From Acidobacteriaceae bacterium (GTDB lineage Bacteria > Acidobacteriota > Terriglobia > Terriglobales > Acidobacteriaceae): a stretch of DNA of 51,386 nt. Within the stretch, counting starts at the first letter, position 1. Each line of letters starts with the position of its first letter. A model generated the notes under the pieces. It was not told the DNA's origin. It searched no databases and worked only from the letters and a program-made list of their open reading frames with translations. Shown here piece after piece: positions 1-8,056 of this stretch. Where the stretch lies: assembly GCA_003134435.1 (NCBI GenBank), contig PLBE01000096.1, positions 1 to 51,386 on the forward strand. Reading direction: 5' to 3'. The translations under genes and the position numbers were made by a program.

Positions 1-1424
1 TCGCTGTTGTGGCAATCGGTGCAGAGAATCTGGGCGCCCACGCCATTGGCAGGAATGGTGCGGCTCGATGCGCCGCCGGTAATTGTCAGCATCGCGGCCA
101 GCAGGCTGGGCTGTCCGAGTATGCTGTTGCTCACGTGCGTTACCGGATGGCTGGAGGTTGCGCCGATGTCAAACTGCGGAATCAGGTTCAAAGGATCTCC
201 CGCCGAAACCGCCCTGACCGGGAAGTATCCATACATCGTCAGCACCTGTTTGCCGGTGCTGGTGCCGTGGCAGCGCAGGCAGTTCTCAAACTGATTGAGG
301 GCCGGCGTCGGCAGGGGCGTTCCGTTGGTGGCGCTGACGCCTGCAATGTCCTTTTGCGAGACGCGAATCAGCGGAGGAAGCGGGAAAACGCCCACTTGCT
401 CCGATCCATGTGCATTGTGGCAGTCCACGCAGGTGGCATGACGGTTGTTGTTGAGCAGGGTGTTCTCGGCTGCATCGTGCGGATTGGCCGATGTGGGAAA
501 TGGATGTCCCACCTTCGGTGTCGCGTATTCCGGAAACACGTTGGCCCAGGTCACCATCGGCGATACGTTCGCGCCGTTATGGCAGGCGATGCAATCCTGC
601 TCATTCACGCCGCGTAGCAGCCGCGCCGTCGCGCCCGCATTGTGCGGCGCATGGCAGGCGATACAGCCATCCTTGGCCACGGTGGTGTAGCTGCCCACCG
701 CCGCCGTTGGCGCAATCGCATCCGTTGAGATGGCGTGCGCGCTGGTGGCCCAATCGGCGATCGGATTCACCTTGCCGGTGGCGGTTCGTGTGGGATCATG
801 GCAGGCCAAGCAAAGCTGCCCGCCCGTGCCGTCCTTTACCAGAAAATTCTGGCTGATCATGTCCTTGGCCTGCACATGCGGATTGTGGCAAGATGTGCAC
901 TCGACGTTTCCGCCGATCAGTCGCACGGCTCCGGTTGGGTCGGCGGTTCTGTGGCTTTTCGCCAGCGAGGCCGCCAGGTCGATATTGTCCTTCAGCGGCG
1001 CCACCAGGCTGAAGGGATGCGACGTCTGCATGTTGCTGCCGAACACATCCGGGGTGTACATCGATCCGGTCATCGTTACCTGGCCATAGGCGACGGTGTT
1101 GCCCACTCCCACTGTGCCGTCGTGGCAGCTCAGACATTTGTTGCTGTCTGATCCGAGCGTCGGCTGCTTGCCTTTGTTCTTTTCCGTGTCGCTGGTGTAG
1201 AGCGTATAGGTCTGCGTGGTCAGCTTCTGGTTCCACAGGCCGTAGACTGTTCCGGAGTGCGGCGCGTGGCAGTAGGCGCAGGCGTCAGGGCGTGCGCCTG
1301 CGATCGGCGACTTGGTGCCTGGCCCGAATGAGTGCATGCCCAGCACGTCCCCAGTGATCTGCGCGTCCAGCGTGGTCGCGCTCAGCAGCATCGCTAATAC
1401 GGCGGGCAAGATTCCTAACTTCAC
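1..1424 (-). CDS. Multiheme c-type cytochrome, at least 9 hemes (3' end outside window)
   Basis: Reading leftward from a GTG at 1424, the frame stays open to the window edge. It encodes a signal peptide of about 22 residues (VKLGILPAVLAMLLSA...LDAQ) and nine CXXCH heme-binding motifs: CAYCH, CLSCH, CTSCH, CLACH, CIACH, CIACH, CVDCH, CLRCH and CTDCH. Several are followed by PH or NxH, as in doubled-CXXCH cytochromes. The GTG overlaps the TGA of the upstream NHL gene by four bases (GTGA), which suggests translational coupling. The mature N-terminus (DVLGMH, then CAYCHAPHSG, then CLSCHDG) matches the tetraheme cytochrome at 5483-6379. The expected role is electron transfer in the periplasm, at the outer membrane or outside the cell. 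The C-terminus and total heme number lie outside the window. Confidence 0.88.
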   Translation of the reverse strand, partial: MKLGILPAVLAMLLSATTLDAQITGDVLGMHSFGPGTKSPIAGARPDACAYCHAPHSGTVYGLWNQKLTTQTYTLYTSDTEKNKGKQPTLGSDSNKCLSCHDGTVGVGNTVAYGQVTMTGSMYTPDVFGSNMQTSHPFSLVAPLKDNIDLAASLAKSHRTADPTGAVRLIGGNVECTSCHNPHVQAKDMISQNFLVKDGTGGQLCLACHDPTRTATGKVNPIADWATSAHAISTDAIAPTAAVGSYTTVAKDGCIACHAPHNAGATARLLRGVNEQDCIACHNGANVSPMVTWANVFPEYATPKVGHPFPTSANPHDAAENTLLNNNRHATCVDCHNAHGSEQVGVFPLPPLIRVSQKDIAGVSATNGTPLPTPALNQFENCLRCHGTSTGKQVLTMYGYFPVRAVSAGDPLNLIPQFDIGATSSHPVTHVSNSILGQPSLLAAMLTITGGASSRTIPANGVGAQILCTDCHNS

Positions 1425-2476
1425 CTTGTGCCCCCCGTAACCGGTTGTTTTAAACCTGAGTAATGGAAAACCTGCACACGACGGTTGAATGAATCCACCA
1501 CAAAAACCTGATCCTCATGGTCAATGTACAACCCCGCCGGCAACTGAAACTCGCCTGCATGTGTTCCGCTTGAACCGAAGTAATACAGCAGTTGACCCTG
1601 CCGGTTGAAAACCTGCACCATCCCCCACAAACCATCCACCACGTAGAGGTCGCCTTCTGAATCGGTGGCCACGCCCTTCGGTCGGAACATGGCTCCGGGG
1701 CCATCGCCGATTTTGCCGATCGCGTACTGGAAGGCGCCGGAGCGGTCAAATGCCTGCACTCGGAAATTCAGCGCGTCCACCACCATCAGGTTCGGCCCAT
1801 CGAGCCGCAGCTCCGTGGGCGCATTGAATTCGCCGTTGCCATCGCCGGTCTTGCCGATGGTCTTCAGGATGTTGCCCTGCATGTCCAGCACGAAGACTTC
1901 ATCGCGTAGCGTGTCGGTCACATAGATCTGTTGCGCGGCCGAGTCCACGGCGATTCCCGTGGGCCGCTTGAAATAACCTTCGCCGCCCTTCAGGCTGCCG
2001 ATTGCACGAACAAATTTTCCGCTGGGCTCGAAGACAAAGATCACGCCCGCATCGGAATCGGTGACGTAGATGTTGTCCTGGGCATCCACGGCGACGCACT
2101 GCGGCGCCAGCATCGCATTCTTGATTTTGTCCCTTCTCTGGATGAACTTGTACTTGCGTTGCGCGAAGTCGAAGATGTGCACGCCCGCCGCGCCCGGATC
2201 GGTGACGATGACCCGCCCATGCGAATCGGTAACCACGCTGTAGGGGCGCACCAGGAAGCGATAATCCGGCGCGCCGGCAATCACATCCACCAGCTTGTTC
2301 CAGAAGCCTCGGTTCGGCTTCACTTCCTGCTCTGAGCTGAAGCTGCGTTGGTAGGTGAGCTTGCGTCCGCCGTCCAGCGACATCTCCCACTGCTCCGGCG
2401 CCGGCTTGGCTTTTTGAGACGCCCACAGCGGGGCAAGCAGGACCGCTGCGCAGGCCACAATCAGGCCGGCGCGCAT
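1421..2476 (-). CDS. Secreted NHL-repeat beta-propeller protein
   Basis: A protein of about 350 residues with a signal peptide (MRAGLIVACAAVLLAPLWAS) and about six repeats of the NHL type (P.GVAVD..GNIYV.D....V.VF). Examples are APQCVAVDAQDNIYVTDS, RPTGIAVDSAAQQIYVTDT and RPKGVATDSEGDLYVVDG. NHL repeats form beta-propellers that usually bind proteins or ligands. I chose the ATG at 2476 because it begins a clean signal peptide; the frame is open back to a TTG at 2515, which would overlap the upstream gene. The stop overlaps the start of the downstream cytochrome. With a second NHL gene at 6779-8035 in the same locus, a role in assembling or anchoring the cytochromes is plausible, but this is inference. 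Confidence 0.85.
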   Translation of the reverse strand: MRAGLIVACAAVLLAPLWASQKAKPAPEQWEMSLDGGRKLTYQRSFSSEQEVKPNRGFWNKLVDVIAGAPDYRFLVRPYSVVTDSHGRVIVTDPGAAGVHIFDFAQRKYKFIQRRDKIKNAMLAPQCVAVDAQDNIYVTDSDAGVIFVFEPSGKFVRAIGSLKGGEGYFKRPTGIAVDSAAQQIYVTDTLRDEVFVLDMQGNILKTIGKTGDGNGEFNAPTELRLDGPNLMVVDALNFRVQAFDRSGAFQYAIGKIGDGPGAMFRPKGVATDSEGDLYVVDGLWGMVQVFNRQGQLLYYFGSSGTHAGEFQLPAGLYIDHEDQVFVVDSFNRRVQVFHYSGLKQPVTGGTR

Positions 2477-2496
2477 CGGTTGCCGTTTCGCGCGTC

Positions 2497-4320
2497 TCAA
2501 AAGAAATTGAACCAACGTGACACTCCGATGTAGAACGATGATACAACTTCAGGACCTGTTCCGGAGCCGCTGAAACTCTGCCCCAGACGCGAGTATCCGC
2601 TTTGAATCCACAGCTTGCGCACCTGGTATTGAACCAGCGCATTGAACTCGGTGGATGCATTGAGGGACGCAACGCCGCTAAGATTCGTATTGCTGTTCGC
2701 CTTGCCATACGAAGCTGACATGGTAAGCCCCTTCAGGGGTGAACTGGCCAGGGACATTGAGTAGCTGTTCCCGCCGAACAGGCTCACCAGGCTCGAATCC
2801 AGCGTCGGCGGAGGCACGGTGACTGTCACCAGGCCCGATCCGGTAAGGAGCGCCTCTCCACTCGACTTAGAGTAACTTCCGCTGGCCGTAAGGTATTTGC
2901 TGAATCCCGCGCCCGCACTGAAACTCTCGCTGCTGTTAGCCGTTCCTGCCTGTGACGTCAGCGCGGTGCGCCCGCCGCCCCCGCCCACGCTCACGCTGAA
3001 CAGGCCCCAGCGCCGATGGGCATTGCCCGAGTATCGATAGAACGAGTTCAGATAAGTCACCAGCAGGGTTTCCACGTTCTGCGAATAGCCGAATGAGCCG
3101 GCAACCTTCCATCCCTTGATCTCGGTTGTGTAGTTCTCCGTTGTAGAAAAGCTCAACGAATCGTCACTGCTCGGCTCGGTGGAGTTTTCCGCCATATTCA
3201 ACGAGGCGTTGAAATTCCCATTCAGCACCGGCCTTGAATAAGAGACTGTGGCGCCGAGCGCGTCCGATGCATAATTCGTTCCATCGTAGGCCTGCGATCT
3301 GCGTTCAAAATAGGCCGACGTATCCAAATCCTTGCGCGGCGCATAGGTGACCTCGCTCATCAGGTCCAGTGAACTTGTTCCCGCGCTCGCATTCACCGCC
3401 GTGGCCGTACCGCCCGCCGCAATCACCTGCTCAATCAGTTGCCCGGCCAGGTTGTCAGAGTAGCTGGCGCTCGTGGAAAAGGAGACTTGATTGAATGGAT
3501 GCAGGGACGCGGTTGCGCTGTAAAGGTCAAGGGATCCGGTCGAGGTGCTGCCCTGGTAGTTGCTGTCCCAGGTGGAATGTGCGATGGAGCCCGACGCGGC
3601 TCCGTGAAAGGGCAGCCGATGCGAAATATTGAATCCGTAGTTGCTGTTGCCGTTTGTCGACTCCGTATCCGATGCGCCGGAGATCACCTCCGGAATCAGC
3701 GATTTGCTGCCGCCGGAGGCGTAGTACGCCCCCCTACCGAACCCGGCCCATTGATACCACGAGTGCATGCTGAGAGAGTGAAATGAGTTTGTGCCCTGGT
3801 CGTTGGTCCCGTACACCGAATACTGGCTGCTCCCTTTCTGGAATCCCACCGAGAAGCTCGGTGCGTCGGGAAGGTTCTCGCTCCAGTTGATGCCGAAGCC
3901 ATCGCTGTTCCCATGGGTGACGTAATTCGCCAGCCCCGGAACTGCGTAACTCCCTTCGCTGTCGTAGGTTTTGGAATAGCTGATCGAGCCAGGAAAGTGG
4001 CTGCCCCCGAAGATCGACGCGCTCGCCGTCACGCCGCTCGCACTGGAAATCGACTGGTAGTCGGAATTGGCTCGCGACTGATTCAGAAAGAAGCTGGAGT
4101 CGAAGGATAGGAATTTGGGACTATAGAAAGAGCCTGAATAATTGGCGACTCCGCCGATCGTCCAGGTGTGATCGGAGCCTCCCATATTGCTGTAGTCCGC
4201 GGTAAATCCGGGAGCGATGAGCGCGTTCAGGCTTGAGCTGACTTCCCCCGTTTTGATCTGCGCGTCAGCGGGCCACGCCAGCAGCAAGCACACTGCAGGC
4301 ACCACCCACGCAACTCGCAT
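2497..4320 (-). CDS. Predicted outer-membrane beta-barrel protein of a cytochrome locus
   Basis: About 607 residues with a signal peptide (MRVAWVVPAVCLLLAWPADAQ), then a Ser/Gly/Tyr/Asn-rich body of alternating polar and hydrophobic strands, and a C-terminal Phe (RWFNFF). That terminal aromatic residue is typical of outer-membrane barrels inserted by the Bam complex. There is no recognisable enzyme motif and no CXXCH. Size and context fit a porin that could pair with multiheme cytochromes, by analogy with porin-cytochrome conduits, but I cannot assign it to MtrB/PioB or another named family. AAGGGG lies just upstream of the chosen ATG; an in-frame GTG at 4332 is an alternative start. It lies about 70 bases after the parvulin gene and its stop is about 20 bases before the chosen start of the NHL gene, so all are probably one operon. 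Confidence 0.7.
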   Translation of the reverse strand: MRVAWVVPAVCLLLAWPADAQIKTGEVSSSLNALIAPGFTADYSNMGGSDHTWTIGGVANYSGSFYSPKFLSFDSSFFLNQSRANSDYQSISSASGVTASASIFGGSHFPGSISYSKTYDSEGSYAVPGLANYVTHGNSDGFGINWSENLPDAPSFSVGFQKGSSQYSVYGTNDQGTNSFHSLSMHSWYQWAGFGRGAYYASGGSKSLIPEVISGASDTESTNGNSNYGFNISHRLPFHGAASGSIAHSTWDSNYQGSTSTGSLDLYSATASLHPFNQVSFSTSASYSDNLAGQLIEQVIAAGGTATAVNASAGTSSLDLMSEVTYAPRKDLDTSAYFERRSQAYDGTNYASDALGATVSYSRPVLNGNFNASLNMAENSTEPSSDDSLSFSTTENYTTEIKGWKVAGSFGYSQNVETLLVTYLNSFYRYSGNAHRRWGLFSVSVGGGGGRTALTSQAGTANSSESFSAGAGFSKYLTASGSYSKSSGEALLTGSGLVTVTVPPPTLDSSLVSLFGGNSYSMSLASSPLKGLTMSASYGKANSNTNLSGVASLNASTEFNALVQYQVRKLWIQSGYSRLGQSFSGSGTGPEVVSSFYIGVSRWFNFF

Positions 4321-4392
4321 TGACCCCTTCACCGTAACTGCGCCCCAACTTCTCCCAACTCTCCGTGCGGACGGGATTTCCGCTACTGCTGG

Positions 4393-5412
4393 TTAAAGAA
4401 CTTCGATCTTTGCGCTTTCCCGGAGCTTCCGGTCGAGGTCGCCGCGGAGCTTTTCCCGCTTGGTTAGCGGCAGCTCTTTGCTGATTTGCGCCTTTACGTC
4501 TTCAAACTTCGATTCGCCAGCCGTCTGGTGCACGTTCAGCCGCACCACGGTGTATGCCTGGTCCAGTTGAATCAGGCCGCTCACGTCGCCCGGCTTCATG
4601 TTCTTCAGCGCACTCAGCACCTGCGGCGCCAACGTGCTTACGGGCACGGGCTTGTGCTGGCCCATCATCACCCGGTAGTCGTCATCGGAGATCTTCTCCG
4701 CCAGCAGGCCAAACTCCTCGGCCGACTTGGTCACCTTCGCCTGGCGCAGCGCGTCGTCTGCCCGCTTGCGGCCTTCCTTGAGTTGTTCCGCAGTGGCCTT
4801 GTCCGGAGGAAGAATGGAGATGGTCTGAAAGGTATACAACTCCGGATGCTCAAACCGCGCCGGATTCTTGTCGTAGAAATCCTTCAGCTCGGCCGGCGAA
4901 ACCGCGGCCTTGTCCTCGACCTCGGTCTTCAGGAGCGCTTCGATCAGCAATGACCGCTTGATCTTCTCCCGCACCAGCGCAAGCGATCCGTGAAAATCGC
5001 TCTGCACAAACTCATTGAATTCATCGGGCGTGGCAAATGTCTTGCGGAACGCCTGCTCGGAGCGGTCCAGCTTGGCCGGCGGTACAGTCATCTTGCGGCG
5101 CAGCGCCTCCTGGTACACCAGCTCTTCGAAGATCATCATCTTCATGGCGCCGTTGCGAATGTCCGCTTCCATCTCTTTGGGCACTCCGCCGTGCTGGCGG
5201 GCGTAAGGGAAGATTGTGTATTCCTCGCGCACCAGGTCCACATCGGTCAACACAGATCCATTGACGCGTGCCACCGGTCTGGCTGGAGCCTGTGCTGCCT
5301 GTGTCGCAGCGGGCGGCTGCGCCAGGGCCGTCGGTGCATGAGACGCAACCTGGGCGGAAGATGCCGCAACCGAAACAAGAAAAACAAAGCAAATGGGGAA
5401 ATGGGGTTTCAT
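4393..5412 (-). CDS. Periplasmic parvulin-type peptidyl-prolyl cis-trans isomerase (SurA/PpiC-like)
   Basis: About 339 residues with a signal peptide (MKPHFPICFVFLVSVAASSAQ), an Ala/Pro/Gln-rich linker, a helical SurA_N-like region (about residues 45-180, including ARVNGSVLTDVDLVREE) and a parvulin-like region at about 190-290 (ARFEHPELYTFQTISI ... LKNMKPGDVSGLIQLDQAYTVVRL). Such proteins act as chaperones or prolyl isomerases for exported proteins, notably outer-membrane barrels. The ATG at 5412 has AGGA eight bases upstream; the ATG at 5421 has poor spacing. An intrinsic terminator separates it from the upstream tetraheme cytochrome gene. Lying next to a barrel gene and cytochrome genes, it probably serves as their folding factor. 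Confidence 0.85.
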   Translation of the reverse strand: MKPHFPICFVFLVSVAASSAQVASHAPTALAQPPAATQAAQAPARPVARVNGSVLTDVDLVREEYTIFPYARQHGGVPKEMEADIRNGAMKMMIFEELVYQEALRRKMTVPPAKLDRSEQAFRKTFATPDEFNEFVQSDFHGSLALVREKIKRSLLIEALLKTEVEDKAAVSPAELKDFYDKNPARFEHPELYTFQTISILPPDKATAEQLKEGRKRADDALRQAKVTKSAEEFGLLAEKISDDDYRVMMGQHKPVPVSTLAPQVLSALKNMKPGDVSGLIQLDQAYTVVRLNVHQTAGESKFEDVKAQISKELPLTKREKLRGDLDRKLRESAKIEVL

Positions 5413-5431
5413 GAGAACCATCCTGTTTGAG

Positions 5432-5467
5432 AAAAAAAGGGGGAGGGAAGTGTCTCCCCTCCCCCTT
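5432..5467 (-). terminator. Intrinsic terminator behind the tetraheme cytochrome gene
   Basis: Read on the minus strand, an 11-bp perfect stem (AAGGGGGAGGG pairing with CCCTCCCCCTT) with a 9-base loop is followed by a T7 tract. It starts 15 bases after the cytochrome stop and ends about 20 bases before the parvulin start. It should end most transcripts after the cytochrome and allow limited read-through. Confidence 0.85.
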
Positions 5468-5482
5468 CATGCAAATGACCAG

Positions 5483-6379
5483 TTAGAAGGTTGTGGTTGC
5501 TGTTCCGTTGTTGGACTCGTTCGCTTCTCCACCGTGGCACTGGCGGCAGAACTGCGCCGTCTCGTTGCTGAAAGGAGTGGTGCTGGCCGGGTTGTACGGT
5601 GCGTTGATGAAGAACATGGTCGCGTAGTAGCCGGAATTCAGGCCCGTGACTCCGGCGCCGTTGGTCACCTTGACCACATTCATCAAGTGCTGGTTGTGGC
5701 AGGTGGTGCAGAGCACATAAGGCTTGCCGCTGCCATTCACGCCGTAGGGGTTCGACCATGTTCCGGGCGCCAATGCCGGCCAGCCGTAGTTGGCAACGAA
5801 CTGCGCGTACTGTGTGCCTGCGGTTACGCTGAATTTATTATTGGCGAATACCAAGCCGTTGGCGGTGCTGATGGTGGCATTCTGGCCCACCGGGTGATCG
5901 TTGGTGTAGTTGCCGGCCGTGGTGCCGTCGTTGCCGAGCAGGGTTGGAATCTTCTGGCTGCCGTAGGTGGTGTTGGTCAGCAGGCCGATCTGTTGTTCAT
6001 AGGACCAGTTCTGCATCATGTTGGACTGGGTCAGGTTTCCGTCATGGCAGCTCAGGCACAGCAGAATGCCGCCAACTTCCTGGCTTCCACTGGCGATACC
6101 GGTGGGCAGAACTTCAACGTATCTTCCGCCGTCGCCGAAGGCAACCGTCTTGCCATACAGTGGGCTGGCGTCCTGGCCCCACAATGCATAGCTGCCAGCA
6201 TCGGCACCGCCGCCGTGACCGGAACCGAACGAGCCGCTATGCGGAGCATGGCAGCCCGCGCAGCCGCGGCCCTGATTGTTGTGTGCGCCCAGTACGTCAA
6301 CCGTCGACGACCAGTTCTGCGCCATCATAAACCCTGCGAATGCGAAGACGACTAATACGAGTAACATCGCTTTCTTCAT
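5483..6379 (-). CDS. Tetraheme c-type cytochrome, candidate OmcE-like filament cytochrome
   Basis: 298 residues starting at an ATG with GGAGG eleven bases upstream (an in-frame ATG at 6397 lies before that SD). The signal peptide is MKKAMLLVLVVFAFAGFMMAQ. There are four CXXCH motifs: CAGCH at 40-44, CLSCH at 108-112, CTTCH at 224-228 and CRQCH at 278-282. Five other His residues (33, 47, 55, 162, 231) are enough for bis-His ligation of all four hemes. Spacing between hemes is wide, and the chain is rich in Gly, Asn, Thr and aromatic residues with little obvious helix, as in the filament-forming cytochromes OmcE and OmcS. Neighbours (16-heme cytochrome, two NHL propellers, parvulin, barrel) support an extracellular electron-transfer role. 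The filament assignment is inference; a monomeric periplasmic tetraheme protein is the alternative. Confidence 0.85.
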   Translation of the reverse strand: MKKAMLLVLVVFAFAGFMMAQNWSSTVDVLGAHNNQGRGCAGCHAPHSGSFGSGHGGGADAGSYALWGQDASPLYGKTVAFGDGGRYVEVLPTGIASGSQEVGGILLCLSCHDGNLTQSNMMQNWSYEQQIGLLTNTTYGSQKIPTLLGNDGTTAGNYTNDHPVGQNATISTANGLVFANNKFSVTAGTQYAQFVANYGWPALAPGTWSNPYGVNGSGKPYVLCTTCHNQHLMNVVKVTNGAGVTGLNSGYYATMFFINAPYNPASTTPFSNETAQFCRQCHGGEANESNNGTATTTF

Positions 6380-6778
6380 AAAATTTAAGACCTCCATGAT
6401 TTGTACATCGCGTTTCGAATTCTCAGAGGCTTAGGCCTTGGGCTGCGCTGTGTGCCTGGGCACTCTTCGAAGCCGCCTCTCCACCGTGCTAATGCAACTG
6501 GTTGTCCGAAAGGAGCCGAGGCTGCGCATTAAAAGAAGTATGGTGTAAGCTGATGAATCTAAAGAGTAATTATGCTGAGCTTCCCGAAAATCCAAATTGG
6601 GGCTGAGTGCCGAACTGAGGGAAATGATCCAGTTAAAAAGGTGGAGTGGTGAAAATCCGCACTTCCGAGTGTTACCAAGAGTTACATATCACAAGTGTTG
6701 CAAAATGCAGCAGTTGTGGCGGCAGGGGCACAACGACGTTAGTCGCGATGGCGGGGCAGAGCCCCGCCGCCGAATGGA
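6380..6778. promoter_or_regulatory. Long intergenic region and structured 5' leader of the tetraheme cytochrome
   Basis: About 400 bases without a supportable gene. Close to the cytochrome start, positions 6425-6480 can fold on the minus strand: AGAGGC at 6475-6480 pairs with GCCTCT at 6425-6430, enclosing the hairpin GTGCC-CA-GGCAC (6452-6463). I looked for c-di-GMP (GEMM), cobalamin and TPP riboswitch core motifs and saw none. I could not fix a convincing -35/-10 pair. Confidence 0.4.
6750..6768. terminator. GC-rich hairpin after the NHL gene
   Basis: A perfect 8-bp inverted repeat, GGCGGGGC-AGA-GCCCCGCC, starts ten bases beyond the stop of the NHL gene at 6779. It has no T tract, so it may be a 3'-end-stabilising or Rho-assisted structure, or an intergenic hairpin repeat, rather than a classical terminator. 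Confidence 0.5.
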
Positions 6779-8035
6779 CTAGTGGCTCGGGGGAACGGAA
6801 GCGGAAGGAGCGGGGGGCGTGATCGGCGTCACTTCTTTTTGTGTTCCGGCTGATCTCTTTTCGCGCTGCGCTTCCTTTTCTTTTTTCAACTGTTCGGCCT
6901 CGGCATCGGTGACATAGCGGAACTGCTGGACGCGCCCGGGGTAAATCTCGGAAGTGAAGATGCGATTGTTGTTGTCGGCGACGATGTTTACGATTCCCTG
7001 GAACTGCCCGGGGAGCAGGCCGTGACCGCCAAAGGAGATGAGTAGCTGGGTCTCCTGATTGAACACCTGCACGCGATCCTGCACGCCATCGGCAACCCAG
7101 ATGTGATTGTCGCTGTCAATTGCCACGCCTTTGGGGCGGGCGAAGTAGCCGGGGCCGTCGCCATTTTTGCCGAAGGTTTTAATGAATTTGCCGTCGGCGT
7201 CGAAGATTTCGATGCGATCGTTGAGGGTGTCGCAGACGTAAAGATTGCCGTCGGAATCAACCGCCAGCCCAGTCGGTTTGGCGAAATCGCCGGGAGTGGT
7301 GAGTTCGTGCTTGTGCCCGGTGGTGCCCATCGTGCGTTTCAGTTTCAGGGAGTCGGCGTCATAGACAAGGACCTGGTCGAGGTTGATGTCGGAAACATAG
7401 AGTTGGCGGTTCTCGCGATCGATGGCCAGGTTGGCTGGCATAACCAATCCATCGGTGATGACATCGACCGGCTTGTGGGTGGAATCGAAAACCAGAATAT
7501 GGCGCAGGCCGGGATCGGAAACGAAGAGACGGTCGCCGTCGTCCATCGCCAATCCGATAATGCGAACAAAGTGGCCGTGGGTCTTGTTCTTGATCAGCTC
7601 CACGTCGCGGGTCTCAGTGTTGAAGATGAAGATTGCGCCCACCTTCTGGTCGGCCACATAGAGATTGTTCTTGGAGTCGACGGCCATGCCATACGGTTCG
7701 CCGAGTTGGAACAGAACCTTGGTGCTCTCGCTCTGGGGCTGCGTGCCGGCAAGGCGGTCCATCCACTTGGCTTTCTTGGTGCTGTTTTCAGCCTCGACCT
7801 GCGATATTTTCTCGGCCGAATAGAACGCGGTGTAGCGGATGCGCGCAATCGCGGGCGGATTGGGCCAGACGATGTTGGAGTAGTCGATGACGGGAATCTT
7901 CTTGGGCTCGGCGTCCGCTTTCTTCTTCTTGTCGGCGAATCCGGAGATGGGCGCAAGCAACGCCATGGCGAGCAGCAGACACCACACGAGCCAGCCCTTG
8001 GGATTCGGAATCAAGCTTGCCTTGACTTCAGACAT
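6779..8035 (-). CDS. Secreted NHL-repeat six-bladed beta-propeller protein
   Basis: 418 residues. The N-terminus carries a hydrophobic export segment at about residues 15-34 (GWLVWCLLLAMALLAPISGF) followed by a Lys-rich stretch (DKKKKADAEPKK). The rest is NHL repeats, for example EPYGMAVDSKNNLYVADQ, KPTGLAVDSDGNLYVCDT and RPKGVAIDSDNHIWVADG. The C-terminal 40 residues are a charged Lys/Glu tail ending in a Pro-rich segment. It follows the 16-heme cytochrome gene by about 20 bases, so the two are almost certainly cotranscribed. It is related in kind to the NHL protein at 1421-2476 but longer at both ends. Its function is not known; a scaffold or partner for the cytochromes is the contextual guess. 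Confidence 0.87.
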   Translation of the reverse strand: MSEVKASLIPNPKGWLVWCLLLAMALLAPISGFADKKKKADAEPKKIPVIDYSNIVWPNPPAIARIRYTAFYSAEKISQVEAENSTKKAKWMDRLAGTQPQSESTKVLFQLGEPYGMAVDSKNNLYVADQKVGAIFIFNTETRDVELIKNKTHGHFVRIIGLAMDDGDRLFVSDPGLRHILVFDSTHKPVDVITDGLVMPANLAIDRENRQLYVSDINLDQVLVYDADSLKLKRTMGTTGHKHELTTPGDFAKPTGLAVDSDGNLYVCDTLNDRIEIFDADGKFIKTFGKNGDGPGYFARPKGVAIDSDNHIWVADGVQDRVQVFNQETQLLISFGGHGLLPGQFQGIVNIVADNNNRIFTSEIYPGRVQQFRYVTDAEAEQLKKEKEAQREKRSAGTQKEVTPITPPAPSASVPPSH

Positions 8036-8056
8036 ATTTCAATCTCCTCATGCAAA

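Noticed and set aside
6380-6540. c-di-GMP (GEMM) riboswitch before a cytochrome gene
   Set aside because: Such switches control cytochromes in some Geobacter, but the conserved GGCAAACC and CGCAAAGC-like segments are absent.
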